NCBI GenBank assembly: GCA_028291265.1
Contig: JAQGIK010000076.1
Location: 1 to 64,000 of the forward strand
Length of the DNA: 64,000 bases
Direction: 5' to 3'
From: Caulobacter sp.
Lineage (GTDB): Bacteria > Pseudomonadota > Alphaproteobacteria > Caulobacterales > Caulobacteraceae
Shown: one piece after another, positions 55,445-63,447 of the stretch
How positions within the stretch are numbered: the stretch's first letter is position 1
Layout: each line of letters starts with the position of its first letter
Program-made: the position numbers and the translations under genes
Notes under the pieces: model-generated
Database searches by the model: none
Told to the model about the DNA's origin: nothing
Seen by the model: only the letters and a program-made list of their open reading frames with translations

Positions 55445-56442
55445 CAGACGGGGACGCGGTTGTGAAGCAGGCGGCGCGAGGCTTGCGCGCGCCAGTCGGG
55501 GTGCAGGCGGGCGGCGGCGAATTCGGCGCAGAGGCGGTCGACGACCTGGGCGACGCTCGGAACGTCGTCGATCAGGCCGGTGGAATGGCCGCCGCTCCAC
55601 AGGTCTTTCCAGGGTTTGACGTCGTCGGGCAGGATCGCGCCCTGGCGGACGGCCAGCTTCGGCGGCAGGTTGGCCGGGTCGAGGCCGTGCTGGATCAGGG
55701 AGCCCTTCAGCCAGTGGGCGGGGATGCCGCTGAAGCTGTCGGACTGGATGACGTCTTCCATGCGGGCCGCAGCCAGCATTTCCTTCTGCCCTTCCGGCGC
55801 GCCGGATTCGCGGGTGGCGATGAAGCGGGTGCCGAGGCAGGCCATGTCGGCCCCCAGGGCCAGGGCGGCGGCGACGCCGGCGCCGTCGGCGATGCCGCCG
55901 GCGGCCAGGATCAGGCCGCCGAACCGGCGGCGCACGGCCGGGATGAAGGCGAACGGCGACAGGTGGCCGGTGTGGCCGCCGGCCCCGGCGCAGACCAGCA
56001 GCAGGCCGTCGACGCCGGCGGCGATGGCCTTCTCGGCGAAGCGCAGGGTGGTGGCGTCGTGGATGACCAGGCCGCCCCAGCCGTGGGCGCGTTTGACCGT
56101 CTCGGCCGGGTCGCCGAGGCTGGTGACCAGCAGGGGGACGCGGGCCTTTTCGCAGAGGGCGAGTTTGGCCTGGGCCAGTTCGGGCTCGCGGCCGCTGGTG
56201 ATCAGGTTGACGGCGTGGGGGGCGAAGGGTTCGCCCCGGTCGCGGCTCTCGCGCTCGGCGACGGCGATGGCGTCCAGCCAGTGGCCGAATTCCTCGACGG
56301 TGCGCGGATTGCCGGCCTGCCAGGCGGCGACGACGCCGGCCCGGCAGCAGGCGATGGCCAGTTCCAGGCTGGAGACGATGAACATCGGCGCGGCCATGAC
56401 CGGCAGCCGGACATCGGCGAAGAGGTCGCGGGGCGCGGTCAC
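55444..56442 (-). CDS. Nitronate monooxygenase/2-nitropropane dioxygenase family flavoprotein
   Basis: The 332-residue TIM-barrel FMN protein opens with VRLPVMAAPMFIVSSLELAI. CAGAGGHTGHLSPFAFIPAV holds the conserved His-containing GGHTG, and LILAAGGIADGAGVAAALAL, GADMACLGTRFIATRES is the FMN phosphate site. Many family members act on nitronates, and others are enoyl reductases. It overlaps the crotonase gene upstream (GTGA). Confidence 0.88.
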   Translation of the reverse strand: MTAPRDLFADVRLPVMAAPMFIVSSLELAIACCRAGVVAAWQAGNPRTVEEFGHWLDAIAVAERESRDRGEPFAPHAVNLITSGREPELAQAKLALCEKARVPLLVTSLGDPAETVKRAHGWGGLVIHDATTLRFAEKAIAAGVDGLLLVCAGAGGHTGHLSPFAFIPAVRRRFGGLILAAGGIADGAGVAAALALGADMACLGTRFIATRESGAPEGQKEMLAAARMEDVIQSDSFSGIPAHWLKGSLIQHGLDPANLPPKLAVRQGAILPDDVKPWKDLWSGGHSTGLIDDVPSVAQVVDRLCAEFAAARLHPDWRAQASRRLLHNRVPV

Positions 56443-57203
56443 GAGGCCCTCGCGGCGGGACCGGAGGCGGCCACCCGCGTCGCGCGGTCGCCGAGCTTGA
56501 GGTCGGCGGTGGCTTCGAACTTGAGGCCGTCGTCGAGGGTCGTGGTCTGGGCCTTGCGGTAGAGGGTCTTGTAGGCGGCGACGGCGTCGGCGCTGCTCGG
56601 CAGAATGGCGTCGATGAGGGCGGCGACGCGGACGTCCAGCCGGTCGGCCGGCACGGCGTCGAGGATCAGGCCAAGCTGGACCGCCTCGGACGCCGGGACG
56701 CGGCGGGCCGTGAAGGACATCTCCCTGGCCCGCTGCTGGCCGATGCGGCGGGGCAGGCGCTGGCTGAGCCCCCAGCCCGAGCGCATGCCCAGTTTGGCGT
56801 GGGTGTCGCAGAAGACCGCGTCGTCGGCGGCGAGGATGAAGTCGCAGGCCAGGGCCAGTTCCAGGCCGCCGGTGAAGCAGTGGCCGGTGACCCTGGCGAT
56901 GACCGGCTGGGGCATGGTCTCGAGCAGCACGCAGAGGCGGCGGGCGTTGTCGGAGAAGGCCTTGCGGACCTCGGGGGTGTAGTCGGGCGCGGTGACGGCC
57001 TTGAGGTCGACGCCGGCCGAGAAAGACTTGCCCTCGCCCTCGATGACCAGCGCCCGGGCGTCCGAGGCGGCCACCGCCTCGGCAACGCGGAGGGCCTCGG
57101 CGATCAGGGTCGGCGACAGGGCGTTGAGGACGTGCGGGCGCGCCAGGGTGAGGACGGCGACCGCGCCCTCCCGTCGGAACCGGACCTGTGTGAGATCGTC
57201 CAT
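56439..57203 (-). CDS. Enoyl-CoA hydratase/isomerase (crotonase) family protein
   Basis: The 254-residue protein has the crotonase layout: LARPHVLNALSPTLIAEAL, EGKSFSAGVDLKAV (oxyanion hole) and HCFTGGLELALACDFILAAD. The first catalytic Glu (GGLEL) is present. The second, normally before the LG(x)xPG segment, is replaced (CDTHAKLGMRSGWGLSQRLP). It may therefore be a lyase, isomerase or hydrolase rather than a classical hydratase. It is the first gene of the operon with NMO-MerR-MFS. Confidence 0.87.
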   Translation of the reverse strand: MDDLTQVRFRREGAVAVLTLARPHVLNALSPTLIAEALRVAEAVAASDARALVIEGEGKSFSAGVDLKAVTAPDYTPEVRKAFSDNARRLCVLLETMPQPVIARVTGHCFTGGLELALACDFILAADDAVFCDTHAKLGMRSGWGLSQRLPRRIGQQRAREMSFTARRVPASEAVQLGLILDAVPADRLDVRVAALIDAILPSSADAVAAYKTLYRKAQTTTLDDGLKFEATADLKLGDRATRVAASGPAARAS

Positions 57204-57258
57204 TCCCTGCGTGCTCCCGCCCGATCTGATGTCCGGCTGCGGATCAACGTAGATTAAT

Positions 57259-57272
57259 TATATAACTATATA
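57259..57272. promoter_or_regulatory. AT-rich near-palindrome TATATAACTATATA
   Basis: TATATA arms flank AC at 57259-57272, in a 25-bp A+T stretch that stands out in this GC-rich DNA. It lies 55 bp upstream of the crotonase ATG (minus strand) and shares the ten bases TATATAACTA with 61637-61646. It is a candidate promoter or operator. Confidence 0.4.
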
Positions 57273-57292
57273 AAGCGAAATCTCACCTACGG

Positions 57293-59152
57293 TCAGGCGA
57301 CGATGACGCCGCTGTCCGGCTGGGCGGCGTAGAGGCGGGCGACCTGGTCGGCGCGGGTTTTCAGAACGCCGCGCTGGTTGATGTAGCCCTTGTCGGCGAT
57401 TTCCTCGCCCTGCGGCGGGACATCCAGCAGCAACAGGCGGGCGACGCGACGCGATGACCCGCCGGCCCTGGCGTTGTGGCCCGCCAGACGGTCCTTGAGC
57501 CAGGCCGCCACCGACGGCGCGGCGCAGAGGTCGGCCAGCGGCGCGTCCTTGGCCAGGCCGGACATTTCGGCGGCGTCGGCGCGGCGGGGCCAGGCCATGA
57601 CGCAGATGTCGTCGCGGTTCTCGCCGGCGATGACGCAGTCCTCGATCAGCGGCGACAGGTTTTCGATCAGTTCGAGCCGCAGGGTGCCGACCGAGACCCA
57701 GGTGCCGGTCGCCAGCTTGAAGTTCTCGGTCACCCGGCCGTCGAAGAACAGGCCCTTCACCGGGTCGGCGGGATCCACGAAGCGGGCGGCGTCGCCTGTG
57801 CAGTAGAAGCCTTCCTCGTCGAACGACTTGGCGGTGGCCTCGGGGTTCTTGAAGTAGCCGGGAGTGATGGTGTCGCCCTTGGCGCGGACCTCGAGCTTGT
57901 CGCCGACCGGGGCCAGCTTGACGGTGATGCCCGGGAACGGCAGGCCGATGGGGCCGGTGTAGTCGAGCGGCTCGGAGACGATGGTGACGCCTTGGGTCTC
58001 GGTCGAGCCGTACTTGGTGATGATCGGGATGCGCTGGCCGGTCGAGGCGACCGACAGGGCCTGCAGCCGGTCGAACAGGTCCTGCGACAGGCCGGCGGTC
58101 GAGTAGTTGAGGTAGCGCAGGCGCGAGAAGAAATGGTCGCGCAGGGCCGGCTCGGCCTCCATGGCGGCGACCATGTAGCTGTAGAAGATCGGACTGGAGC
58201 CGAACTCGCGGGGCTGGATTTCGCGCAGGTTGCGCAGGGTCTCGTCGAACTGGCCGGCGACCGGCTTGCCCTCGTCGATATAGAGGCAGGCGCCGTCGTT
58301 GATGACGTCGCCGAAGACGATGTTGCTGGAGCCGACGTGGCTCCAGGGCATCCAGTTGAGATAGGCCTCCGGCTCGTTGACCTCCGGGGCGATGTAGAGG
58401 GCGTCGTGCTGGGCGATGATGGCGGTCAGCATGCGCTGGGTCTGGATGACGCCCTTCGGGGCGCCCGTGGAGCCGGAGGTGAAGATGACCTTGGCGAAGG
58501 TGTCGGGGGTGATCCGGTCGATCGAGGCGTCGACGTCGGCGGTCGCCCCGGTCTTCAGGAGGTCGGACAGCGGCGTGGTGTGCAGGGCGGGAGCGGGCGA
58601 GCCGGTCACCACGGTGACGCCGTCGAGCGGCAGCGAGGCCAGCGCCGCCTCGAACTGGGCGCCGTTCTCGACATAGATCAGCCGGGGCCGGCAGAGGTCG
58701 AAGACGTGGCGCAGCTTCGAGAAGCTCTTGTCGAGCAGCGAGTAGCCCGGTGAGATCGGCGCGTAGGGGGCGCGGGCCATCTGGGCGGCCATCATGACCA
58801 GGGCATGGTCGAGGGAGGGCCCGGAGAGGACCATCACCCCGGCGTCGGGCCCGAGGCCGAGGTCGAGGAAGGCCTGGGCCAGGCGGCGCGAGCCGTCCAG
58901 CGCCGTGGCGTAGGTCATCCGGCGCCAGTCGCCCCAGCCGCCGGCCGGCAGGGCCTGGCGCTTGGCGACGAAGGCGCGGTCGGCGTATTCCGCGGCCCGG
59001 GCCTGGAAGAGGTGCGGGATCGACCGCCAGGCGGTCGGCATCTCGTAGGCCTGCTCGATGATGAAGCTGCCGTCGGGACGGCGCTCGCATCTGATTTTCG
59101 GCTTGCGGATCGGAAGCGGGCGGTAACCGGGTCGGGCGTGGTCGAGGGCCAT
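57293..59152 (-). CDS. Feruloyl-CoA synthase-like acyl-CoA ligase
   Basis: The 619-residue AMP-forming ligase has VIFTSGSTGAPKGVI (P-loop-like A3 motif), TKYGSTETQG, YCTGDAARFVDP and the feruloyl-CoA-synthase-type end with IADKGYINQRGVL. It activates a carboxylic acid with ATP and CoA in the cytoplasm. The substrate is probably an aromatic or phenylpropanoid acid, judging by family and by the neighbouring crotonases and TonB receptor. It is 89 bp upstream of the crotonase operon and 79 bp downstream of the receptor gene. Confidence 0.83.
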   Translation of the reverse strand: MALDHARPGYRPLPIRKPKIRCERRPDGSFIIEQAYEMPTAWRSIPHLFQARAAEYADRAFVAKRQALPAGGWGDWRRMTYATALDGSRRLAQAFLDLGLGPDAGVMVLSGPSLDHALVMMAAQMARAPYAPISPGYSLLDKSFSKLRHVFDLCRPRLIYVENGAQFEAALASLPLDGVTVVTGSPAPALHTTPLSDLLKTGATADVDASIDRITPDTFAKVIFTSGSTGAPKGVIQTQRMLTAIIAQHDALYIAPEVNEPEAYLNWMPWSHVGSSNIVFGDVINDGACLYIDEGKPVAGQFDETLRNLREIQPREFGSSPIFYSYMVAAMEAEPALRDHFFSRLRYLNYSTAGLSQDLFDRLQALSVASTGQRIPIITKYGSTETQGVTIVSEPLDYTGPIGLPFPGITVKLAPVGDKLEVRAKGDTITPGYFKNPEATAKSFDEEGFYCTGDAARFVDPADPVKGLFFDGRVTENFKLATGTWVSVGTLRLELIENLSPLIEDCVIAGENRDDICVMAWPRRADAAEMSGLAKDAPLADLCAAPSVAAWLKDRLAGHNARAGGSSRRVARLLLLDVPPQGEEIADKGYINQRGVLKTRADQVARLYAAQPDSGVIVA

Positions 59153-59172
59153 GAGGAAATAGAACCCGTCCG

Positions 59173-59210
59173 CTGGAAAAGAAACCGGCGCGGCGTCACG
59201 TCGCCGCGCC
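59173..59210 (-). terminator. Terminator after the TonB receptor gene
   Basis: GGCGCGGCG (59187-59195) and CGCCGCGCC (59202-59210) form a perfect 9-bp stem. On the minus strand it is followed by GGTTTCTTTTCC. It lies just after the stop at 59232 and before the ligase gene. Confidence 0.75.
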
Positions 59211-59231
59211 GAGAGGGGGAGGTTAGTTAAG

Positions 59232-61478
59232 CTACCACTTGTAGGTCAGTTCGACGCCGACGGTGCGCGGCTTGGCCAGCACCTGGGTCTCGGCCGTGGT
59301 CGAGATGACCTTGGTCAGGCTGTACTCTTCGTCGGAGAGGTTCTCGCCCCAGACCGAGATGGCGAACCTGTCGCCCGGCAGGTTCCAGGTGAGGTCGGCG
59401 TTGTAGGTCCAGACGCCCGGCTCTTCGAAGTAGTTGAGCGTGTCCCAGTAGGACTTGCCCTTGTAGTAGGCGTTGCCGGTCAGGACGAGGTCGCCCGCGC
59501 CGCCGAGCACGAAGGTGTAGTCGGCCCCGAGGTTGAAGGTCAGGAACGGCGTGCGGATGATGTCGTTGCCCGACACGTCGCAGAAGGCCGAGCGGTTGCC
59601 GCCGACGCGCGGACCGGTCCCGTCGATGCAGGGGGTGGCGGCGGGCGGGTTGACCGTGGTCTGCGGGATGCTGACCAGGGCGGCGTCGAAGTCCTTGTAC
59701 TCGCCGTGCAGCCAGGCGGCCCCGAGGCGGAAGTTGAGGTTGTCGCCGGCCTTGATGAAGGCCTCGCCCTCGACGCCGTAGATGGTGGCGCCGCCGGCGT
59801 TCTGCAGCAGGGACGACAGGGTGATGGGGTCCCGGACGTTCGACTGCAGGCCGTCGTAGTCGGTGTAGAAGGTGGCGATGTTCAGGCGCAGCCAGTGGGT
59901 CGGATCCGACTTCAGGCCAAGTTCGTACTGGGTGACCTGCTCGGGATCGACCGGAACCGAGGCGGCGACGGTGGTGGCGCTGGCGTTGAAGACGCCCGAT
60001 TTGAACGCCTTGCCGGCCTTGAAATAGAGGTTGTAACGGTCGCTCGGCTGGTACTGGACGACCAGGGTCGGGCTCCAGTCCTCAAAGGTCTTCTGGCCGT
60101 GCAGGTAGGTGAAGGTGGTCACCCCGACCTTGGAGGTGAAGTCCTTGTTCTCGCGGCTGTAGCGGCCGCCCAGCGTGATCTTCCACTGCTCGCCGAGCTC
60201 TATCGTGCCCTGGGCGTAAACGGCCATGGCGTTGGATTCGATGTTCGGACGGGTGCGGCTGAGGGTCTGGGGGCCGACCACGCCGGCGATGGACACCGTC
60301 CGCGAGGAGGTCGTGCTGTAGGGGCTCATGCCGGAGATGTCGTGGAAGTACATCGCCCCGATGATCCAGCTGAAGGGGCCGTCGCCGTTCGAGGTGGCGT
60401 AGCTTTCCAGGTACTGGTTGGCCGAGACCTGGTGGTACTTCAGGGTGGCGATTTCCAGCGGCGTGCCGTCGCTGTCGGCCTTGATGCGCAGCTTGTTGTT
60501 GGCCATGCCGGCCACCGTCGTCCAGGTGAACGGCTCCAGGTCGACCCTGGCGGTCAGGCTGGCGCTGAAGATGCGCAGCTTGTTGTAGGGCCGGTAGGAC
60601 AGGGCCGACTTGTAGTCGCGGGTCTCGACATAGTTGCCCGCCACCCGCTTGCCGATGGTGTTGCCGTTGGGCAGGCGGTAGGCCTCGCCGGTGGTGTCGT
60701 CGAAGTTGCTGTAGCCGATCGAGCCGATCAGGCTGAAGTCGTCGGTCGGGGTCCAGGCCACCTTGCTGCGGGCCGAGAAACCGTTCGAGTTGCCGTAGGT
60801 GTCGTGGCGGCGGTCATCCTCGATGTAGCCGTCGTCCTGGCGGCCGAAGAGGGCGAGGTCGGCGGCCAGCTTGTCGCTGCCGCCGGCGATGTAGAGCTTG
60901 CCGACCACCTCGTTGAAGCTGCCGTAGGAGATGCCGGCCTTGCCCTCGAAGCCTTCGCCCGGGGTCTTGGTGATGACGTTGATGGCCCCGCCGGTGGCGT
61001 TGCGGCCGAGCAGCGCGCCCTGCGGGCCTTTGACGACCTCGATGCGCTGGATGTTGTTGAACTGCATGTCGGCGGCGCCGATGAAGGACTGGTAGACGCC
61101 GTCGATGTAGATCGGCACGACGCTCTCGTCGCCGGCCCCGACGCCGCGCACGCCGATGCCGCGAATGGTCGGCTGCGGCGAGAACACCGACTGGGTGAAG
61201 TTGAGGCCGGGGGTGATCTGGCCCAGTTCCTTGGAGCCGTCGATGCCCAGCTTCTCCAGCTGGTTCTCGGTGAAGGCGTTCACGGCGGCCGGGACGTCCT
61301 GCAGCTTTTCCTCGCGCCGCTGGGTAGTGATGATGACCTCCTCGACGGCGGTGCCCTCATCGGCGGGCGGCGGAGCCGTCTGGGCCATGGCCATGGCCGG
61401 CAGCACCAGCGCGCAGGCGGTGGTGGCCATCAGGATCAGGGTCCGTTGCGAACGGACGGGGCTCTTGCGCTGGATCAT
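59232..61478 (-). CDS. TonB-dependent receptor
   Basis: The 748-residue outer-membrane protein has a signal peptide (ends PAMAMA), the TonB-box-like EEVIITTQRREEKLQDVPAA, a plug domain with VPIYIDGVYQSF and VVKGPQGALLGRNATGGAIN, and a beta-barrel ending in aromatic VGVELTYKW. This is the IroN/sphingomonad-type receptor common for aromatic or terpenoid uptake. With the divergent LysR and the CoA ligase it points to import of a catabolic substrate rather than iron. Confidence 0.92.
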   Translation of the reverse strand: MIQRKSPVRSQRTLILMATTACALVLPAMAMAQTAPPPADEGTAVEEVIITTQRREEKLQDVPAAVNAFTENQLEKLGIDGSKELGQITPGLNFTQSVFSPQPTIRGIGVRGVGAGDESVVPIYIDGVYQSFIGAADMQFNNIQRIEVVKGPQGALLGRNATGGAINVITKTPGEGFEGKAGISYGSFNEVVGKLYIAGGSDKLAADLALFGRQDDGYIEDDRRHDTYGNSNGFSARSKVAWTPTDDFSLIGSIGYSNFDDTTGEAYRLPNGNTIGKRVAGNYVETRDYKSALSYRPYNKLRIFSASLTARVDLEPFTWTTVAGMANNKLRIKADSDGTPLEIATLKYHQVSANQYLESYATSNGDGPFSWIIGAMYFHDISGMSPYSTTSSRTVSIAGVVGPQTLSRTRPNIESNAMAVYAQGTIELGEQWKITLGGRYSRENKDFTSKVGVTTFTYLHGQKTFEDWSPTLVVQYQPSDRYNLYFKAGKAFKSGVFNASATTVAASVPVDPEQVTQYELGLKSDPTHWLRLNIATFYTDYDGLQSNVRDPITLSSLLQNAGGATIYGVEGEAFIKAGDNLNFRLGAAWLHGEYKDFDAALVSIPQTTVNPPAATPCIDGTGPRVGGNRSAFCDVSGNDIIRTPFLTFNLGADYTFVLGGAGDLVLTGNAYYKGKSYWDTLNYFEEPGVWTYNADLTWNLPGDRFAISVWGENLSDEEYSLTKVISTTAETQVLAKPRTVGVELTYKW

Positions 61479-61636
61479 CGTCTTCCCTCCCTAGGACAGG
61501 GCCCTGGCCAACTCCAGGCCGCAAGGAGGGTTCGGGCAAAGAGCCCGTTTTCACTTCCCTGGCGGTTTCCCTGGAGGGCTGGCGCCCTTCTCGTTGATTT
61601 TTGCAGGTTGGCGCAAGGCCGTCGGCTTTGCAAATA

Positions 61637-61683
61637 TATATAACTAATAAAACCATTTCTGAATCCGATACATGAAGCGTATC
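61637..61683. promoter_or_regulatory. Divergent control region with LysR-type box
   Basis: GATAC (61667-61671) and GTATC (61679-61683) are an inverted repeat with a 7-nt spacer, the ATAC-N7-GTAT (T-N11-A) form of LysR operators. It lies 42 bp before the LysR start. The A+T segment TATATAACTA at 61637-61646 is next to it and probably belongs to the promoters of the receptor gene and the regulator gene. Confidence 0.65.
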
Positions 61684-61724
61684 AATAGGCCTTGGCAATG
61701 CTGCAACCTGTGGAAGGTCTGCAA

Positions 61725-62666
61725 ATGGTGTTCGACCCAAGGCTGGCCCTGACCTTCGCGGCGGTGGCCGAGGACCTCAATTTCACCCGCGCGGCGGAGC
61801 GGCTTGGCGTCGCCCAGCCCTGGGTCTCCGAACAGATCCGGCGCCTGGAAGAGCGGCTCAAGCGCCGGCTGCTGGTGCGCACCTCGCGGCGGACGGAGCT
61901 GACCGCCGACGGCCTGGCCTTCCTGCCTTACGCCCAGGCCATGGCCCGGGCCAACGAGGCGGCCCAGCGCTGGGCCGGCGAACTCCGGGCCGGCCGGCAG
62001 GAGTCGCTGCGCATCGGGGCGGTGGACTTCGTCACCGAGTATCCCGAGCGGACCGAGCTGATCGACCGCTTCATGCATGCCCGGCCGCAGGTCGACCTGC
62101 AGATCCACAACGGCACCGCCGAGGAGGTGCTGCGCCGCCTGCTGGCCGGAGACTTCGACGCCGTTCTGGCCTTCGACACCTCGATCGGCGACGACCCGGC
62201 CTTCCGGGTGGGGACCCGGGTCTGCCGCCGCTACGCCGCCCTGATGGCGCCGCGCGAGGATCCGATCGCGGCGTTGTCGGTCGCGCCCTTGAGCGCCGTC
62301 GACCGGCACGTGGTGGTCACCTCGCCCGGCCGTTCCGACCCCGTCGCCCTGCGCGCCACCTACGGCGCCCTGACCGCCAACGGCGCGGAGTTGTTCCCTG
62401 CCCCCGAACCGAACCGTCGGACCATCGAGAACCTGGCGCGGGCCAGGCGTTGGTGTTGTCTGAAATGGACGGTGGAGCCCGAGCCCCGGCAGGAGGTCGG
62501 CGACATGGTCTGCGTGCCGATCGAGGGCAATCCGCTGACCCTGCAGCTGGCGGTGCTGCGGGCGGCCCAGGCGCCGCGCAACTCGCTGGTCGACCAGCTG
62601 GTGAAGATCGGCGCCGGCCTCTACGCCGAGAGCATGGAGCCGGGGTTGAAGTCGCCGTTGGGGTGA
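61725..62666 (+). CDS. LysR-family regulator
   Basis: The 313-residue protein has the N-terminal winged helix LALTFAAVAEDLNFTRAAER, LGVAQPWVSEQIRRLEERLK, then a periplasmic-binding-like effector domain from about residue 90. ATG 61725 with GGAAGG 7 bp upstream is chosen. ATG 61698 and TTG 61692 are possible but lack a Shine-Dalgarno. It is divergent from the TonB receptor gene and probably controls it and itself through the ATAC-N7-GTAT box. Confidence 0.92.
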   Translation: MVFDPRLALTFAAVAEDLNFTRAAERLGVAQPWVSEQIRRLEERLKRRLLVRTSRRTELTADGLAFLPYAQAMARANEAAQRWAGELRAGRQESLRIGAVDFVTEYPERTELIDRFMHARPQVDLQIHNGTAEEVLRRLLAGDFDAVLAFDTSIGDDPAFRVGTRVCRRYAALMAPREDPIAALSVAPLSAVDRHVVVTSPGRSDPVALRATYGALTANGAELFPAPEPNRRTIENLARARRWCCLKWTVEPEPRQEVGDMVCVPIEGNPLTLQLAVLRAAQAPRNSLVDQLVKIGAGLYAESMEPGLKSPLG

Positions 62667-62669
62667 GGG

Positions 62670-63443
62670 CTAAACCTTGTCCGCCATCGCCGCCCGGGCC
62701 GCCTTGTTGACGCGGTACAGTTCGACGAAAGCTTCGGTCTCGCGCGCCAGATAGGCGTTGGCCTCGCCCTCCACGACGTTGGCGTAGATCAATTCCTTGG
62801 TCTTCTTCAGCGTAAACGCCGGGAAGCCCGCCAGCTTTTCGGCCAGGGCCACGGCGTCGTCGACCAGGGTGGCGTCGTCGAACACCCGGGTAATCAGGCC
62901 TATGCGCAGCGCCTCGTCGGCGTCGACCTTGCCGGCCGTCAGGCAGAGGTCCATCGCCCGGCCGAGGCCGATCAGCTGGGGCAGCAGGGCGGTGGCCCCG
63001 ATCTCCGGCATCAGGCCCAGCGAGGTGAACGGGAAGGCGTAGGTCGAGCTCTTCGATCCGACCCGGATGTCGGCGGCCAGGATCTGGGTGATCCCGGCCC
63101 CGATGGCCGCGCCATTGATCGCGCAGATCACCGGCTTGGATTGCTGAATCAGATGGATCCAGCTGTCGTCCGGGGCCATCGACAGGGTCGCCACGTTCGG
63201 ACGAAGGCCCGTCACCCGGTCCTTCTCCTCGGGCGGCGCCTTGAAGTCGACGCCGGAGCAGAACACCGGCCCATCGTTGGTGATGACGATGGCGCCGACG
63301 CTGTCCTCGGCGTTGGCCGCCCCGATGGCCGCGACGATCTCGCGGTACATCGGCACGTTCCAGGCGTTGCGCCGCTCCTGGCGATCGTAGGTGATCAGCG
63401 CGACCTTGCCGCGCTGCTCGTAACGGATCGTCTGGAAATCCAA
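62670..63443 (-). CDS. Enoyl-CoA hydratase/isomerase (crotonase) family protein
   Basis: The 257-residue protein has DRQERRNAWNVPMYREIVAA, GPVFCSGVDFKAP (oxyanion hole) and INGAAIGAGITQILAADIRV. The first catalytic Glu position reads Ile/Thr (GAGIT) while the second region has FTSLGLMPEIGATALLPQLI, so it resembles isomerase-type crotonases with a single acid. It lies convergent to lysR (4-bp gap) and next to a dehydratase-like gene with which it shares direction. Confidence 0.88.
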   Translation of the reverse strand: MDFQTIRYEQRGKVALITYDRQERRNAWNVPMYREIVAAIGAANAEDSVGAIVITNDGPVFCSGVDFKAPPEEKDRVTGLRPNVATLSMAPDDSWIHLIQQSKPVICAINGAAIGAGITQILAADIRVGSKSSTYAFPFTSLGLMPEIGATALLPQLIGLGRAMDLCLTAGKVDADEALRIGLITRVFDDATLVDDAVALAEKLAGFPAFTLKKTKELIYANVVEGEANAYLARETEAFVELYRVNKAARAAMADKV

Positions 63444-63447
63444 GACC

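Noticed and set aside
57258-59090. Second long minus-strand frame over the CoA ligase
   Set aside because: Arg/Pro-rich shadow of the ligase gene in an alternative frame.
59706-61643. Long plus-strand open frame opposite the TonB receptor
   Set aside because: Shadow frame with Gly/Val/Asp bias. The receptor on the other strand is unmistakable.
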